A stretch of DNA of 64,000 nt from Alkalimonas cellulosilytica (lineage in GTDB: Bacteria; Pseudomonadota; Gammaproteobacteria; Enterobacterales; Alteromonadaceae), in the NCBI RefSeq assembly GCF_036325985.1, contig NZ_JAUHLI010000012.1, positions 1 through 64,000 on the forward strand. The letters are read 5' to 3'. Below are positions 26,933 to 36,400 of the stretch, one piece after another. The notes beneath the pieces were generated by a model. The model had not been told where the DNA came from, did not search any database, and saw nothing but the letters and a program-made list of their open reading frames with translations. Positions within the stretch are counted from its first letter, which is position 1; every line of letters starts with the position of its first letter. A program made the position numbers and the translations under genes.

Positions 26933-28285
26933 ATGACTTACATTCACACTATTATGGAACGGCTGCAGCACAGCAGCCCGGCACAAACCGAATTTTATCA
27001 GGCCGTGGAAGAAGTGTTGCAATCACTTGATCCATTGCTGGAAAACTATGATCGCTACCATCGCCATGCCATTATCGAACGCATGGTAGAACCTGAGCGA
27101 CAAATCATGTTTCGGGTCTGCTGGATGGATGATGACGGCCAGGTTCAGGTCAACAAAGGCTATCGGGTAGAGTTCAGTTCTACCCTTGGCCCATACAAAG
27201 GCGGACTGCGCTTTCATCCCAGCGTCAATGGCAGCATTATTAAATTCCTTGGTTTTGAGCAGGTATTTAAGAATGCCCTGACCGGCTTGCCATTGGGCGG
27301 TGGCAAAGGCGGCGCCAATTTTAACCCTAAGGGCAAGTCGGATGCTGAGATCATGCGGTTTTGCCAGGCCTTTATGAATGAGCTGTACCGCCATATAGGC
27401 CCAACCACCGATGTGCCAGCGGGCGATATTGGCGTCGGCAGCCGTGAAGTCGGTTACTTATTTGGCCAGTACAAAAAGCTGGTAAATCGTTTCGATGGTG
27501 TGATTACCGGCAAAAGCCTGAATAATGGCGGTTCTTTGCTAAGAACGGAAGCCACCGGCTATGGCTGCGCCTATTTTGCCAACTACATGCTGGAAGACCA
27601 GAAAACGGGCTTGGATGGCAAAACCTGTCTGGTATCCGGTGCCGGCAATGTTGCGCTTCACACCATCGAGAAGCTGTACCAGTTGGGGGCAATCCCAGTC
27701 AGCTGTAGCGACTCCAGTGGCACTTTGTATCATGCCGATGGCATTGATCTGGATTGCCTGCGCCAGCTGAAATCCAGTAGTGATGGCCACTTGCAAGACT
27801 ACTTGTCCGAACACAGCAAAGCACGCTTTATTGCCAAAGAAGACAATCCCAAAGATGGTCACGCCATCTGGCACTTGCCCTGTGACTTAGCTTTTCCCTG
27901 CGCCACCCAAAATGAACTGACTGAAACAGATGCTAAAGCCTTGCTTGATAATGGCTGCCAGGCCGTAATTGAAGGTGCCAACATGCCCTGCACCAGCAAA
28001 GCTGTGCAGCAGATCATTCAAGCCAAAAAATTGTTCGCACCGGGCAAGGCGGCCAATGCCGGTGGCGTGGCGACCAGTCAGCTGGAGATGGCGCAAAATG
28101 CCAGCATGCAACGCTGGAGTAGCGATGAGGTCGATGAAAAACTGAAAGACATTATGTGTGGCATCTACACCCGCAGCCACGAAGCGGCGGCCGAATTTAA
28201 TCAGCCTGGCAATCTATTGCTGGGAGCCAATATCGCCGGCTTTCGACGACTGGCGGATGCGATGATAGAACAAGGAGTAGTCTAA
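26933..28285 (+). CDS. gdhA: NADP-specific glutamate dehydrogenase
   Basis: The start at 26933 follows AGGAG and gives 450 residues, matching E. coli GdhA (447). The catalytic Lys125 is in GGGKGGANF, substrate-binding Lys residues are in YKGGLRF and PKGKSD, and TEATGYG and SGAGNVA mark the dinucleotide fold. It assimilates ammonium into 2-oxoglutarate using NADPH. It is monocistronic and converges with the periplasmic protein gene only 4 bases beyond its stop. Confidence 0.95.
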   Translation: MTYIHTIMERLQHSSPAQTEFYQAVEEVLQSLDPLLENYDRYHRHAIIERMVEPERQIMFRVCWMDDDGQVQVNKGYRVEFSSTLGPYKGGLRFHPSVNGSIIKFLGFEQVFKNALTGLPLGGGKGGANFNPKGKSDAEIMRFCQAFMNELYRHIGPTTDVPAGDIGVGSREVGYLFGQYKKLVNRFDGVITGKSLNNGGSLLRTEATGYGCAYFANYMLEDQKTGLDGKTCLVSGAGNVALHTIEKLYQLGAIPVSCSDSSGTLYHADGIDLDCLRQLKSSSDGHLQDYLSEHSKARFIAKEDNPKDGHAIWHLPCDLAFPCATQNELTETDAKALLDNGCQAVIEGANMPCTSKAVQQIIQAKKLFAPGKAANAGGVATSQLEMAQNASMQRWSSDEVDEKLKDIMCGIYTRSHEAAAEFNQPGNLLLGANIAGFRRLADAMIEQGVV

Positions 28286-28289
28286 AGAC

Positions 28290-29003
28290 TTACAGTGTTT
28301 GGCGGCTGATGAATTGCTCAATTTTTTGCATCAGCGCCTCACTGCCGGGCAAATCGGCCCGCAGCAAAAAATGCACATCAATGGTACTTAAAACACGGTA
28401 ATGGATTGCAGCAGCCTCATTTTCAGGTAACTGCAAAGTGGCGGTTTCTTTGTAATTGAGCAAATAATCTCCCCGGTTCATGCGCAGTGCTTCAATGCCC
28501 AGCGCATGCTGATGCACTTCTATCACTTCGCGCACTATGCCATAGTCTGGTTCCAGCATGTGCCTGATGCCACCGTAGCTGAAGCCCCCCATCAACACCA
28601 CCCTGGCGCCAAACAAATCACCAATCCGCTCAACTGCCGGACGATTATCCAACCAATAGGCAGCCAACTGCATGCTGGTAACAGGCGACTGGCTAATCCG
28701 GTATAACCTCTGATCTTTAAGCACCGAGGTCATGACTACGGCAAAATCAAGCGATCCTTCATTTAATAAATGGATCATGCGCCGGGTCGGGTATTGCCCA
28801 AAGGTGTAATCACGATCCAGCTCTATCATCAACTCAGCGACGAAGTCTGCAAGACTGCCGGCAGCCTGCCCTTGCTCATCCAAATAATAAAATGGCGGAA
28901 AGTGCACAAAGCCCCAGTGCAAAGGCTCTGCTGCAGAAGCTCTCGTTGGCAATAGCCAAAAGCTGATGCTGCAAATAGCGATGTATTTATAAAATTTATT
29001 CAA
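28290..29003 (-). CDS. periplasmic solute-binding-like protein (SBP_bac_3 type)
   Basis: The 237-residue protein has a signal peptide of about 24 residues. A type 2 periplasmic binding fold follows, of the amino-acid-binding class: WGFVHFPPFYYLDEQGQAAG at the start, a QYPTRRMIHLLNEGSLDFAV segment, and a second lobe around residues 105-190. No ABC transporter genes are adjacent, so it is probably a stand-alone sensor or accessory protein, as is common near signalling genes in this group. Confidence 0.72.
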   Translation of the reverse strand: MNKFYKYIAICSISFWLLPTRASAAEPLHWGFVHFPPFYYLDEQGQAAGSLADFVAELMIELDRDYTFGQYPTRRMIHLLNEGSLDFAVVMTSVLKDQRLYRISQSPVTSMQLAAYWLDNRPAVERIGDLFGARVVLMGGFSYGGIRHMLEPDYGIVREVIEVHQHALGIEALRMNRGDYLLNYKETATLQLPENEAAAIHYRVLSTIDVHFLLRADLPGSEALMQKIEQFISRQTL

Positions 29004-29124
29004 TCCTGCCTCTGAAATAATTGCTTAGCTTATTGAATGCATTATCAACTTTACTGAACTGAACCTTTGCTCAGTGTAGCTTAATAGTACCGACTTTCAA
29101 TCCGAGTATTGCCGGAGATCACGA

Positions 29125-29153
29125 TTGAGCAAGGTGGCTTAAACACGTACAAT
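29125..29153 (+). promoter_or_regulatory. sigma70 promoter of yaiL-like gene
   Basis: TTGAGC (29125-29130) and TACAAT (29148-29153) are spaced by 17 bases and end 34 bases before the ATG. Confidence 0.6.
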
Positions 29154-29187
29154 ATCTGGTAGTTTTACCATATATGAGAAAAATGAA

Positions 29188-29733
29188 ATGGCAAAGTCCC
29201 TGGCAGAGCAATTGCTTAGTGCTGGTCTGGTCAACGACAAAAAAGTAAAGCAGCTCAAACGCGAGAAGCACCTGGAGCGCAAGCAAGACCCTAAAGGCAA
29301 AGCCAAACCCAATGCCGAACAACAGGCTCGGTTGGATCAACAGCGGGCTGAAGCTGCAGAGCGCGATCGTGAGCTCAACCGCCAGCGCAAAGCCGAGCAA
29401 GATGCCAAAGCCATGCGCGCCCAGGCTCTGCAAATGCTGCAGCACAACAAGCAGCCGGTGGATGGCGAAATTCGCTTTAACTTTACCGATCCACGCAGTA
29501 ATAAGATCAAATTTTTGTTTGTCAGTGACAAAGTACAACAACATCTGAGCTCGGCCAAACTGGCCATTTGCGCCTATGAAGACGACTATTATGTAGTACC
29601 GCGCCATGTGGCAGAAAAGGTCGCTGAGCGGTTTGCCGAATCGTTGGTTTATCTGGCCGACAGCAGCCAGCAGCAACCTGATGAAGATGATCCTTATAAA
29701 GATTTCCCCATTCCGGATGATTTAATGTGGTGA
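29188..29733 (+). CDS. yaiL: DUF2058 (YaiL-like) protein
   Basis: The 181-residue cytoplasmic protein begins with SLAEQLLSAGLV followed by a long highly charged Lys/Arg/Glu/Gln helix to about residue 95. A compact domain with DGEIRFNF and IRFNFTD-type strands follows, then a C-terminal acidic tail (DEDDPYKDFPIPDDLMW). This is the DUF2058/YaiL layout. E. coli YaiL has been reported in nucleoid or translation-associated fractions, but no role is established. It is a single gene with its own promoter. Confidence 0.88.
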   Translation: MAKSLAEQLLSAGLVNDKKVKQLKREKHLERKQDPKGKAKPNAEQQARLDQQRAEAAERDRELNRQRKAEQDAKAMRAQALQMLQHNKQPVDGEIRFNFTDPRSNKIKFLFVSDKVQQHLSSAKLAICAYEDDYYVVPRHVAEKVAERFAESLVYLADSSQQQPDEDDPYKDFPIPDDLMW

Positions 29734-29839
29734 TCGGGTTAGTCACTCACTACTTGCAACTTTGCTTAATTTAGCTCACAGTGAAGCTAGTAGGTTACAT
29801 GTGATCAGGGATGAGCATTTTCACCGGATTGAATGCTGA

Positions 29840-32800
29840 ATGAGCGTATTATCAGGCCGTTGTCTGGCACTGTTGGTGTTATTCACCCTCCCCCTCTTGC
29901 TGCATGCGGAAACACAGCAAGTCTTTCGTTTGTCTCCGGATACCGGGCTGAGTCAGGGGCATATTAATCGTCTGCTGCTGGATCAGCATCATCAGCTATG
30001 GCTGGCTACCGATGGCGGCCTGGACCGATTTGATGGCTATCGCAGCCGGACTTTTGTATCCGAGCAGTTGCCTGCCAATACGGTTATTTACGACTTGTTT
30101 TTTATCAATGAACACCGCTTGTTGGTAGCCACCAGCACCGAAGGGGTACTGGAGCTGGATCTGCGGCATGGAACCACTGAGGTACTGCACAGGCCAAATC
30201 CGGAGCTGGCCGACTATAGCGCTGAACTGATTTATCTGATCCGCCCGGATACCAACGAGGCAGCACTCTTTATTGACTCGACCCGGGTGATGACCTTGAA
30301 AGATGGGCAACCACAGGTGCTCTTTACTCTGCCAAGCCACGACATTCACCAACATTTTATCCGGGATCTGCTGGCATTCGATCACTATCTGGTCATTGCC
30401 AGCAGTCAGGGCCTCTGGCTGCATGATCGCCAGACACATCATAGCTGGCAACTGGATTACCTGGTAGAGCCGAACCGGGACCAGTTGGATAGCAAAGCCT
30501 TGGCGCTGAATGAGCAGTATGTATTTGTTGGGACTGTCGAAGGGCTTTACGCGTTAAACAGAGCGGAGCTAGCTCAATTAAGCCAAACAACACAGCGCCA
30601 GTCGGTCACGGCAAAAAGCCTTTTGAGCGAACAGAATATTTGGCGCATCCAGGTAGAAGAGCTGCAGTTACTGCTGGGAACCAACCAGGGCCTGTTGGCA
30701 CTGGATTTATCCAGCCAACAAGTGACCACTTTATTCCAACCCGGCCGCACCCGTTATGCTTATTTTGATGACAGCATTGTCGACTTTACTCAAGACAAAC
30801 ATGGTAATTTCTGGCTGGGTACCCGTGGAGATGGTGCCTACTACTGGCAACCCAATCAGCAACGGTTTACCAACATCATCAACACTGCCCAGCAGCAACC
30901 GCTGAGCCACCCCTATGTGTACAGCCTGCTCAGCCATGAAGAAAACTTCTGGGCAGGTACGCAAAATGGTCTGAACCGATTTGAAGTGGACAGCCTGCAA
31001 AGTCAGGCTTTTTTGCTAAACCCGGATCCTAAAGCCACCGTATCTGCCAGCACTATCTACAGCATCCGAAAAGCATCATCTCAGCATGGCTTATGGCTGC
31101 AAACTCCCTATCAAATCCAGTTGTTTAGCTTGAAAAGTCACCAATTGCAATCACTGCCTGAGGACACAAGCCACATTCTGTCATACCCCCCCTACAGCAT
31201 GGCCGTTAGCTCCCGGGATCAGCTTTTTGTTCACAATGAGGGAGGCTTCTTTGTGATCGAGCCAAATTTGGCGGTTCGGGTATTAAGCGATCTGGAAACA
31301 TTTTTTCACAGTGATTGGGCCAGCCATTGGGTTGCGGAGCACCCGGATCAACCTGGCACCATGCTGTTTTATGATAACTTTACCCTGTGGGCGGTTGATC
31401 CTAACCAAACAAGCCCGCGGGCGCTGTATCAATTGCCGAAAGGATACCGCCAAAGCAGTGCCTATGTTGAAGGCGTACAAGCGGTTGGAGACAGTCTGTG
31501 GTTACTGTTTCAAGGTATAGGCCTGGTTGAGCTGGATCGCAAAACGCTGGCTCAGCGCCAGTTACTTTTTGGCGGAGGCAGCCTGCCCACCAACACCTTG
31601 TATCAACTAGAACAGGATGATGCAGGCATGCTCTGGATGAGTAGCCATTCTGGCTTGTGGCGCTTTAACCCGAAAACAGCCAGCTTTCGGCAATTTACCA
31701 GCCAGCAAGGCCTGGCTTACAACGAGTTTAATGGCATGAGCGGTACCCGCCTGGCCGATGGCCGCCTGGCTTTTGGCTCAACCCGTGGTATCAGCCTGGT
31801 CAACCCGGCGGATTTCATTGAACAGAACCTTGAGCAACCAAGCCTGCTGTTCTCTGAGTTATCGCTATTTTCCCGTGCTCTCCCACCACTGCTGCAACCA
31901 CAATCACAACACAGCCTGCAGCTACAGCACAATGATTATGGGCTGGGAGTGCATGTGTCCACCTTTAGCTATCGTCAACAAACGGATACGCTTTATCAAT
32001 TTGAATTATCAGGTCCCAGTGCCATACCTGCTTTTCAAAGCCGAGAACCTTTCCTGTTGTTGCCTCAACTGCAGCCTGGCAATTACCAACTGCAGGTACG
32101 GGCTTTCGATCCTATCACAGAGCGCTTTAGCGAGCCTGCCCGTCTAAGCTTGCAGGTGGCCTATTCCCCATGGCAAAGCCCAGCTGCCAGATTCAGTTAT
32201 GCACTACTGGTGTTGTTGCTGCTGATAAGCTGGCTGATCTGGCGCCAGCGGCAAAAACAACATTTGATCCAACAAAATCAGCAGTTGCAACAATCGCAGC
32301 AACGCCTGCAGCTCGCCCTGGATATCGCAGACAGTGATGTCTGGAGCTGGAGTGCCAATGATAACAACTTATTGCAGCCGAAACGGCTGCAACTACTGGG
32401 ACTAGCTGAACAAGCCTGTTTTAGTTATGAAGACTATGCCAACTACCTTCATCCGGATGACCAGGCCGACTACCTGCACAGCTGGAAAGAATTAAGCGAA
32501 GGCTTAAGTGATCACTTCCAGCAAGTTTACCGGGTGCGTGACACTGAAAACACATGGCATTGGTTTAAAGACATTGGCCGCGTTACACAGCGGAATCAGC
32601 TCGAGCTGCAGCATGTCTCCGGTATTTTTACCAACATCACAGCCCAGAAACTCACCGAGCAGGAACTGGAGCAGCTGATCCATTTTGATAGCCTGACTCA
32701 GCTTCCGAATCGTAGTTTTTTGCTACAACAAATGGATAGCTTGCTGCAACACCCACCCACCAATGGCTTCAGTTTGCTGTTTATCGATTTGGACCGCTTT

Positions 32801-33952
32801 AAACACATCAATGACAGCCTGGGACATGAGCATGGCAACACCTTGCTACAGGTCATCGCCGCCCGCCTGCAAAGCCAATTACAAACAGGGGAAATCCTGG
32901 CACACCTGGGCAGTGATGAGTTTGTTTATGTTTTGCTAAACAACACTCTAACGCATATTTCCCAAAAATCGGATGCCCTGCACAGTTTAATTGCCAAGCC
33001 GGTGATGCTGGATCAACAACAAATAAGCATTAGTTGCTCCATAGGCATTGCCTGTTATCCGAACCATGGTTCGGACAGCTATGAGCTGCTTAAATTTGCT
33101 GATATTGCGATGGCCTATGCCAAGCGACATGGGGAGATGGATTACGCGATTTTCGAACCCAGCATGCCAGAGCAAACCAGAGCAAAAATGCAGTTGGAGT
33201 TTCAACTCAAGCAAGCGATACAACGCCAGGAGCTGCAGAATTATTACCAGCCTATTGTGGATAGTCAGCAGCAACGCACCATCGGGGTTGAGCTGTTATT
33301 GCGCTGGAGCAATGAAGGAAAAATGGTACCACCGGATCAGTTTATTCCGATGGCCGAAGAGCTGGATTTAATGGCTGAACTGACCTGGGGTTCGGTGCAA
33401 AGAGCCCTGCATGATTTACAACGCTGGCATCAAATTGGTTTGCCTTTGTATTTATCGGTCAATTTATCCGCCAGCCAGCTCAGTTCAGAGTTACTGGCCA
33501 GTAGGTTAAGCGCTCTGATCGAGCAAGAAGCGATTGATCCAGTCATGCTGCGGCTGGAAATCACCGAGTCGTCTTTGATGACAAACCGGTTGCAGGCCAT
33601 CGAGAATATGCAGCGTTTAAAGGCACTTGGCATTCAGCTGTATCTGGACGACTTTGGTACTGGTTACTCGTCGCTGACGTACTTAAAAGACTTCCCGATT
33701 GATCTGATTAAAATTGATCGTAGCTTTGTATCGGATGTGCAACCAGGCAGCCAGAATGCCATTCTAAATACCATTATTGCGCTGGCGCGCAATATGCAGC
33801 TGCCCTGCATTGCCGAAGGCGTTGAAACACAGTATCAGCTGAACTACCTGCAACAACAGGGCTGCCATTTAATTCAGGGCTATTGGTATTCACCGCCTTT
33901 GCCAAAAGATCGCCTGGAGCAGTTTTTGCGTTCAGAGCTGCATACAGAGTAA
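29840..33952 (+). CDS. periplasmic propeller / PAS / GGDEF / EAL sensor protein
   Basis: The 1370-residue protein has a signal peptide (1-23). A two-component-regulator-type beta-propeller follows with repeated DQHHQLWLATDGGLDRFD-like blades (about 25-660), then a Y_Y_Y domain (about 690-775) and one membrane helix (about 783-803). Inside the cell are a PAS domain (about 830-935), a GGDEF domain (about 950-1105) and an EAL domain (about 1125-1365). The GGDEF signature reads GSDEF at about 1023, so cyclase activity is doubtful. EAL residues look intact: ELLLRW, EITES, DDFGTGYSS, KIDRSF, AEGVET. It likely senses a periplasmic ligand and degrades c-di-GMP. It converges with cheB. Confidence 0.9.
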   Translation: MSVLSGRCLALLVLFTLPLLLHAETQQVFRLSPDTGLSQGHINRLLLDQHHQLWLATDGGLDRFDGYRSRTFVSEQLPANTVIYDLFFINEHRLLVATSTEGVLELDLRHGTTEVLHRPNPELADYSAELIYLIRPDTNEAALFIDSTRVMTLKDGQPQVLFTLPSHDIHQHFIRDLLAFDHYLVIASSQGLWLHDRQTHHSWQLDYLVEPNRDQLDSKALALNEQYVFVGTVEGLYALNRAELAQLSQTTQRQSVTAKSLLSEQNIWRIQVEELQLLLGTNQGLLALDLSSQQVTTLFQPGRTRYAYFDDSIVDFTQDKHGNFWLGTRGDGAYYWQPNQQRFTNIINTAQQQPLSHPYVYSLLSHEENFWAGTQNGLNRFEVDSLQSQAFLLNPDPKATVSASTIYSIRKASSQHGLWLQTPYQIQLFSLKSHQLQSLPEDTSHILSYPPYSMAVSSRDQLFVHNEGGFFVIEPNLAVRVLSDLETFFHSDWASHWVAEHPDQPGTMLFYDNFTLWAVDPNQTSPRALYQLPKGYRQSSAYVEGVQAVGDSLWLLFQGIGLVELDRKTLAQRQLLFGGGSLPTNTLYQLEQDDAGMLWMSSHSGLWRFNPKTASFRQFTSQQGLAYNEFNGMSGTRLADGRLAFGSTRGISLVNPADFIEQNLEQPSLLFSELSLFSRALPPLLQPQSQHSLQLQHNDYGLGVHVSTFSYRQQTDTLYQFELSGPSAIPAFQSREPFLLLPQLQPGNYQLQVRAFDPITERFSEPARLSLQVAYSPWQSPAARFSYALLVLLLLISWLIWRQRQKQHLIQQNQQLQQSQQRLQLALDIADSDVWSWSANDNNLLQPKRLQLLGLAEQACFSYEDYANYLHPDDQADYLHSWKELSEGLSDHFQQVYRVRDTENTWHWFKDIGRVTQRNQLELQHVSGIFTNITAQKLTEQELEQLIHFDSLTQLPNRSFLLQQMDSLLQHPPTNGFSLLFIDLDRFKHINDSLGHEHGNTLLQVIAARLQSQLQTGEILAHLGSDEFVYVLLNNTLTHISQKSDALHSLIAKPVMLDQQQISISCSIGIACYPNHGSDSYELLKFADIAMAYAKRHGEMDYAIFEPSMPEQTRAKMQLEFQLKQAIQRQELQNYYQPIVDSQQQRTIGVELLLRWSNEGKMVPPDQFIPMAEELDLMAELTWGSVQRALHDLQRWHQIGLPLYLSVNLSASQLSSELLASRLSALIEQEAIDPVMLRLEITESSLMTNRLQAIENMQRLKALGIQLYLDDFGTGYSSLTYLKDFPIDLIKIDRSFVSDVQPGSQNAILNTIIALARNMQLPCIAEGVETQYQLNYLQQQGCHLIQGYWYSPPLPKDRLEQFLRSELHTE

Positions 33953-33992
33953 TTACCTCATTTACGTCAAGCTATTGATGAAATGAATATCA

Positions 33993-35081
33993 TCAACCCG
34001 AGATAACCGCTTTTTGAATGACGTCTAAAATTTGGCTTAACGAGAGCACCTCGGAAGCAGCCCCAATCTTGATAGCCTCTTTTGGCATCCCAAAGACCAC
34101 GCTGCTTGCTTCATCCTGAGCAATGGTTGCGGCACCGGACTCCCGCAGCTGAAGTAAACCCCGCGCCCCATCATCCCCCATACCCGTTAACAAAATACCC
34201 ATCGCGTTTTTTCCTGCATATTTTGCCACGGAATTAAAAAGCACATTCACCGAGGGCTTGTGCCTTGAAACCAAAGGACCATCGCGCAAGACCGTGTAAT
34301 AAAACGCACCTTGCCGTCTTATTTCAAGATGAAGTCCTCCGTTGGCGATGTATACATGCCCAGATAAGATCCGTTCATTGTGCTCAGCTTCTTTTATCAG
34401 TACTGTGGATAGCGTATTGAGACGTTCAGCAAATGCCTTAGTAAAAGCAGCAGGCATGTGTTGTACAACAAGCATACCGGGAGCAGTGATAGGAAGCCGA
34501 GGTAATAGATACTCCAAAGCCTGGGTTCCGCCAGTCGAGGTACCGAGCGCTATCAATTGATCGGTGGTGGCCGACATGGCTGTTGACTGACGCTGCTCTT
34601 GCAAGTCGTGAGCAACCGTCGTCAAGTGTTTCACTGGTCTGTTCAGAGTTTTGCTAACATGAACGACCGACGCCATTTTAACCTGTGCGGCCGTTTTGAC
34701 TGCCGCAATCATGGCTGGTGCCATTTGTTGTAGGTAATCTTTTAATCCAGAAGTAGGCTTGGAAATTACTTCAATGGCACCTGCAGACATGGCTTCAAGT
34801 GTTGTGGAAGCTCCCTGAGTGGTTAACGATGAGCAAATGATCACAGGCAACGGCTTACTTTTCATGATGGAACGTAAGAATGTAATCCCATCCATTTGCG
34901 GCATTTCAACATCCAGCACCAAGACATCTGGCCACAGCAACTCCATCGCTTTCATCGCAAAGATTGGATTGCTGTGGGCACCAACGACCTCCAGCTGGCC
35001 ATCGGATGCCAGAATTTGCGATAATGTTTGACGCACCACTGCAGAATCATCCACAATCATCACTTTAATGCGGGACGCCAT
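33993..35081 (-). CDS. cheB: CheB, chemoreceptor methylesterase/deamidase
   Basis: The start at 35081 follows GGAGAAG and gives 362 residues beginning MASRIKVMIVDDSA. The receiver domain has its phosphoacceptor at Asp57 (LVLDVEMP). The C-terminal esterase has catalytic Ser near 180 in GTSTGGT, His near 206 in VQHMP and Asp near 301 in TGMGDDGARG. It removes methyl groups from the two receptors of this operon under CheA control. It is the last gene of the chemosensory operon and overlaps cheD by 17 bases. Confidence 0.95.
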   Translation of the reverse strand: MASRIKVMIVDDSAVVRQTLSQILASDGQLEVVGAHSNPIFAMKAMELLWPDVLVLDVEMPQMDGITFLRSIMKSKPLPVIICSSLTTQGASTTLEAMSAGAIEVISKPTSGLKDYLQQMAPAMIAAVKTAAQVKMASVVHVSKTLNRPVKHLTTVAHDLQEQRQSTAMSATTDQLIALGTSTGGTQALEYLLPRLPITAPGMLVVQHMPAAFTKAFAERLNTLSTVLIKEAEHNERILSGHVYIANGGLHLEIRRQGAFYYTVLRDGPLVSRHKPSVNVLFNSVAKYAGKNAMGILLTGMGDDGARGLLQLRESGAATIAQDEASSVVFGMPKEAIKIGAASEVLSLSQILDVIQKAVISG

Positions 35082-35583
35082 GAGTCTTCTCCGCAGCCGC
35101 AACAAGTTCAAAGCAGTTGACCGGCGAGCACTTCACCTCGACTTGCCCTGTAGCCATGCAGATGGTTAGTTTTCGGTACAGTTGTCCCCCCAGATCAGAT
35201 TGGACAATATCCACATCGAGCTCGTTGAGCATACGACTAAAAGCGCGGATGTTTTTCTCGCCGACAGGATCATGCATTCGCTCGAAACAAAACATATCAC
35301 CACCACCGAACAGCTTAGCCTGAAAGTCCATCGGTTTTAATTGATGCTTGGTTATCTCTCGACTCAACAGCAGCACAACCTCATCGGCAAAACGAGCGCT
35401 CAACCCAGTCGTTGACGTAGCACTTGGGCGGTGAGGCAACAGTGCATGGCTAATGCCTATCAGCTTACGTTCGGGTTGCCACAATACCAAGGAAACACAA
35501 GAGCCCAAAATGGTAGTGGCTGTACCTTGTGTTTTACCAAAAAACCAATCACCAGGTTTGAGAAAAATGTCAGTGTTCGCCAT
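35065..35583 (-). CDS. cheD: CheD, receptor glutamine deamidase
   Basis: The 172-residue protein has the CheD catalytic set: Thr in GTATT, Cys29 in LGSCVSLV and His46 in GISHALLP. It deamidates receptor Gln residues and, in other bacteria, binds CheC as a brake. A CheC gene is present 20 kb away in a separate operon of the same supercluster. Overlaps: 14 bases with cheR upstream, 17 with cheB downstream. Confidence 0.93.
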   Translation of the reverse strand: MANTDIFLKPGDWFFGKTQGTATTILGSCVSLVLWQPERKLIGISHALLPHRPSATSTTGLSARFADEVVLLLSREITKHQLKPMDFQAKLFGGGDMFCFERMHDPVGEKNIRAFSRMLNELDVDIVQSDLGGQLYRKLTICMATGQVEVKCSPVNCFELVAAAEKTHGVPH

Positions 35584-36391
35584 GCTGGATCGCCTTTTGG
35601 TAGATAGAAGGTTGAATCGCTTTGAGTGGGAGGTTCATGCCATTCAGTGACTCAGAGTGTCCCAAAATTAACAATCCGGATCCTTTCAGATGTTGAAGCA
35701 AAGTTCGAATCAAGCGCTCTTTTGCTTCGGGATCAAAATAGATAAGTACATTTCGTAAAAAAATAATATCAAATGCGTTTTCTAACGGCAGAGGTCGAGA
35801 AAGGTTGATTTGTCTAAAATCGACCTTTTCCTGCAAAAATCCCTGAATTTTTAGATAGCCATCGTAATCACCCTGTCCCTTTAAGCAGTATTTTTTTAAC
35901 CATGCTTCGGGAAGTTCTTTGGCGCGGGTTAATGGATAAATTCCTTTTTCAGCCGTACTGAGCATCCGTTGCGATAAATCAGACGCAAGTATTTTCCACG
36001 GCCTGCTTTCAAAATGCTCATACATCAGCATTGACAGCGTAAATGGCTCCTCACCGGATGAACAGGCAGCACTCCATATGGCTGGGGGCCTTCCCTCACG
36101 CCAGGAGGTGAACAGACGATCTAAAAATTCAAAGTGCTTCGGCTCACGGTAAAAATACGTTTCATTGGTCGTCAACAAATCAATTGCCAGCTGTTTTTCA
36201 GCCGCATGGGCTGGTTGCCTGATGAACGTCAGGTACTGCTGATAGCAATCGATATTGAGTGCATTAAGCCGGATATTAAGACGACCACAGATTAAGCTCT
36301 TTTTTTGGCTGGATAGCCGAATGCCCGACTCCGCCTGAAAAAAGCGAATGACTTGCTCCAACTCAGCGTCTGTAATGCGATGGTGCTGCAT
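35570..36391 (-). CDS. cheR: CheR, chemoreceptor methyltransferase
   Basis: The start at 36391 is five bases after AGGAG; a GTG two codons earlier overlaps that site and is rejected. The 273-residue protein has the N-terminal all-helical CheR domain and a SAM-binding domain with WSAACSSGEEPFT and the FLRNVLIYF segment. It methylates the operon's receptors. It is tightly packed between the PAS/PAS receptor gene and cheD. Confidence 0.95.
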   Translation of the reverse strand: MQHHRITDAELEQVIRFFQAESGIRLSSQKKSLICGRLNIRLNALNIDCYQQYLTFIRQPAHAAEKQLAIDLLTTNETYFYREPKHFEFLDRLFTSWREGRPPAIWSAACSSGEEPFTLSMLMYEHFESRPWKILASDLSQRMLSTAEKGIYPLTRAKELPEAWLKKYCLKGQGDYDGYLKIQGFLQEKVDFRQINLSRPLPLENAFDIIFLRNVLIYFDPEAKERLIRTLLQHLKGSGLLILGHSESLNGMNLPLKAIQPSIYQKAIQHGEH

Positions 36392-36400
36392 AATCACTCC

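Noticed and set aside
33975..33996. TTGATGA / TCATCAA hairpin between the GGDEF-EAL gene and cheB
   Set aside because: A 7-bp AT-rich stem with an 8-base loop and no T-run on either strand is too weak to call a terminator.
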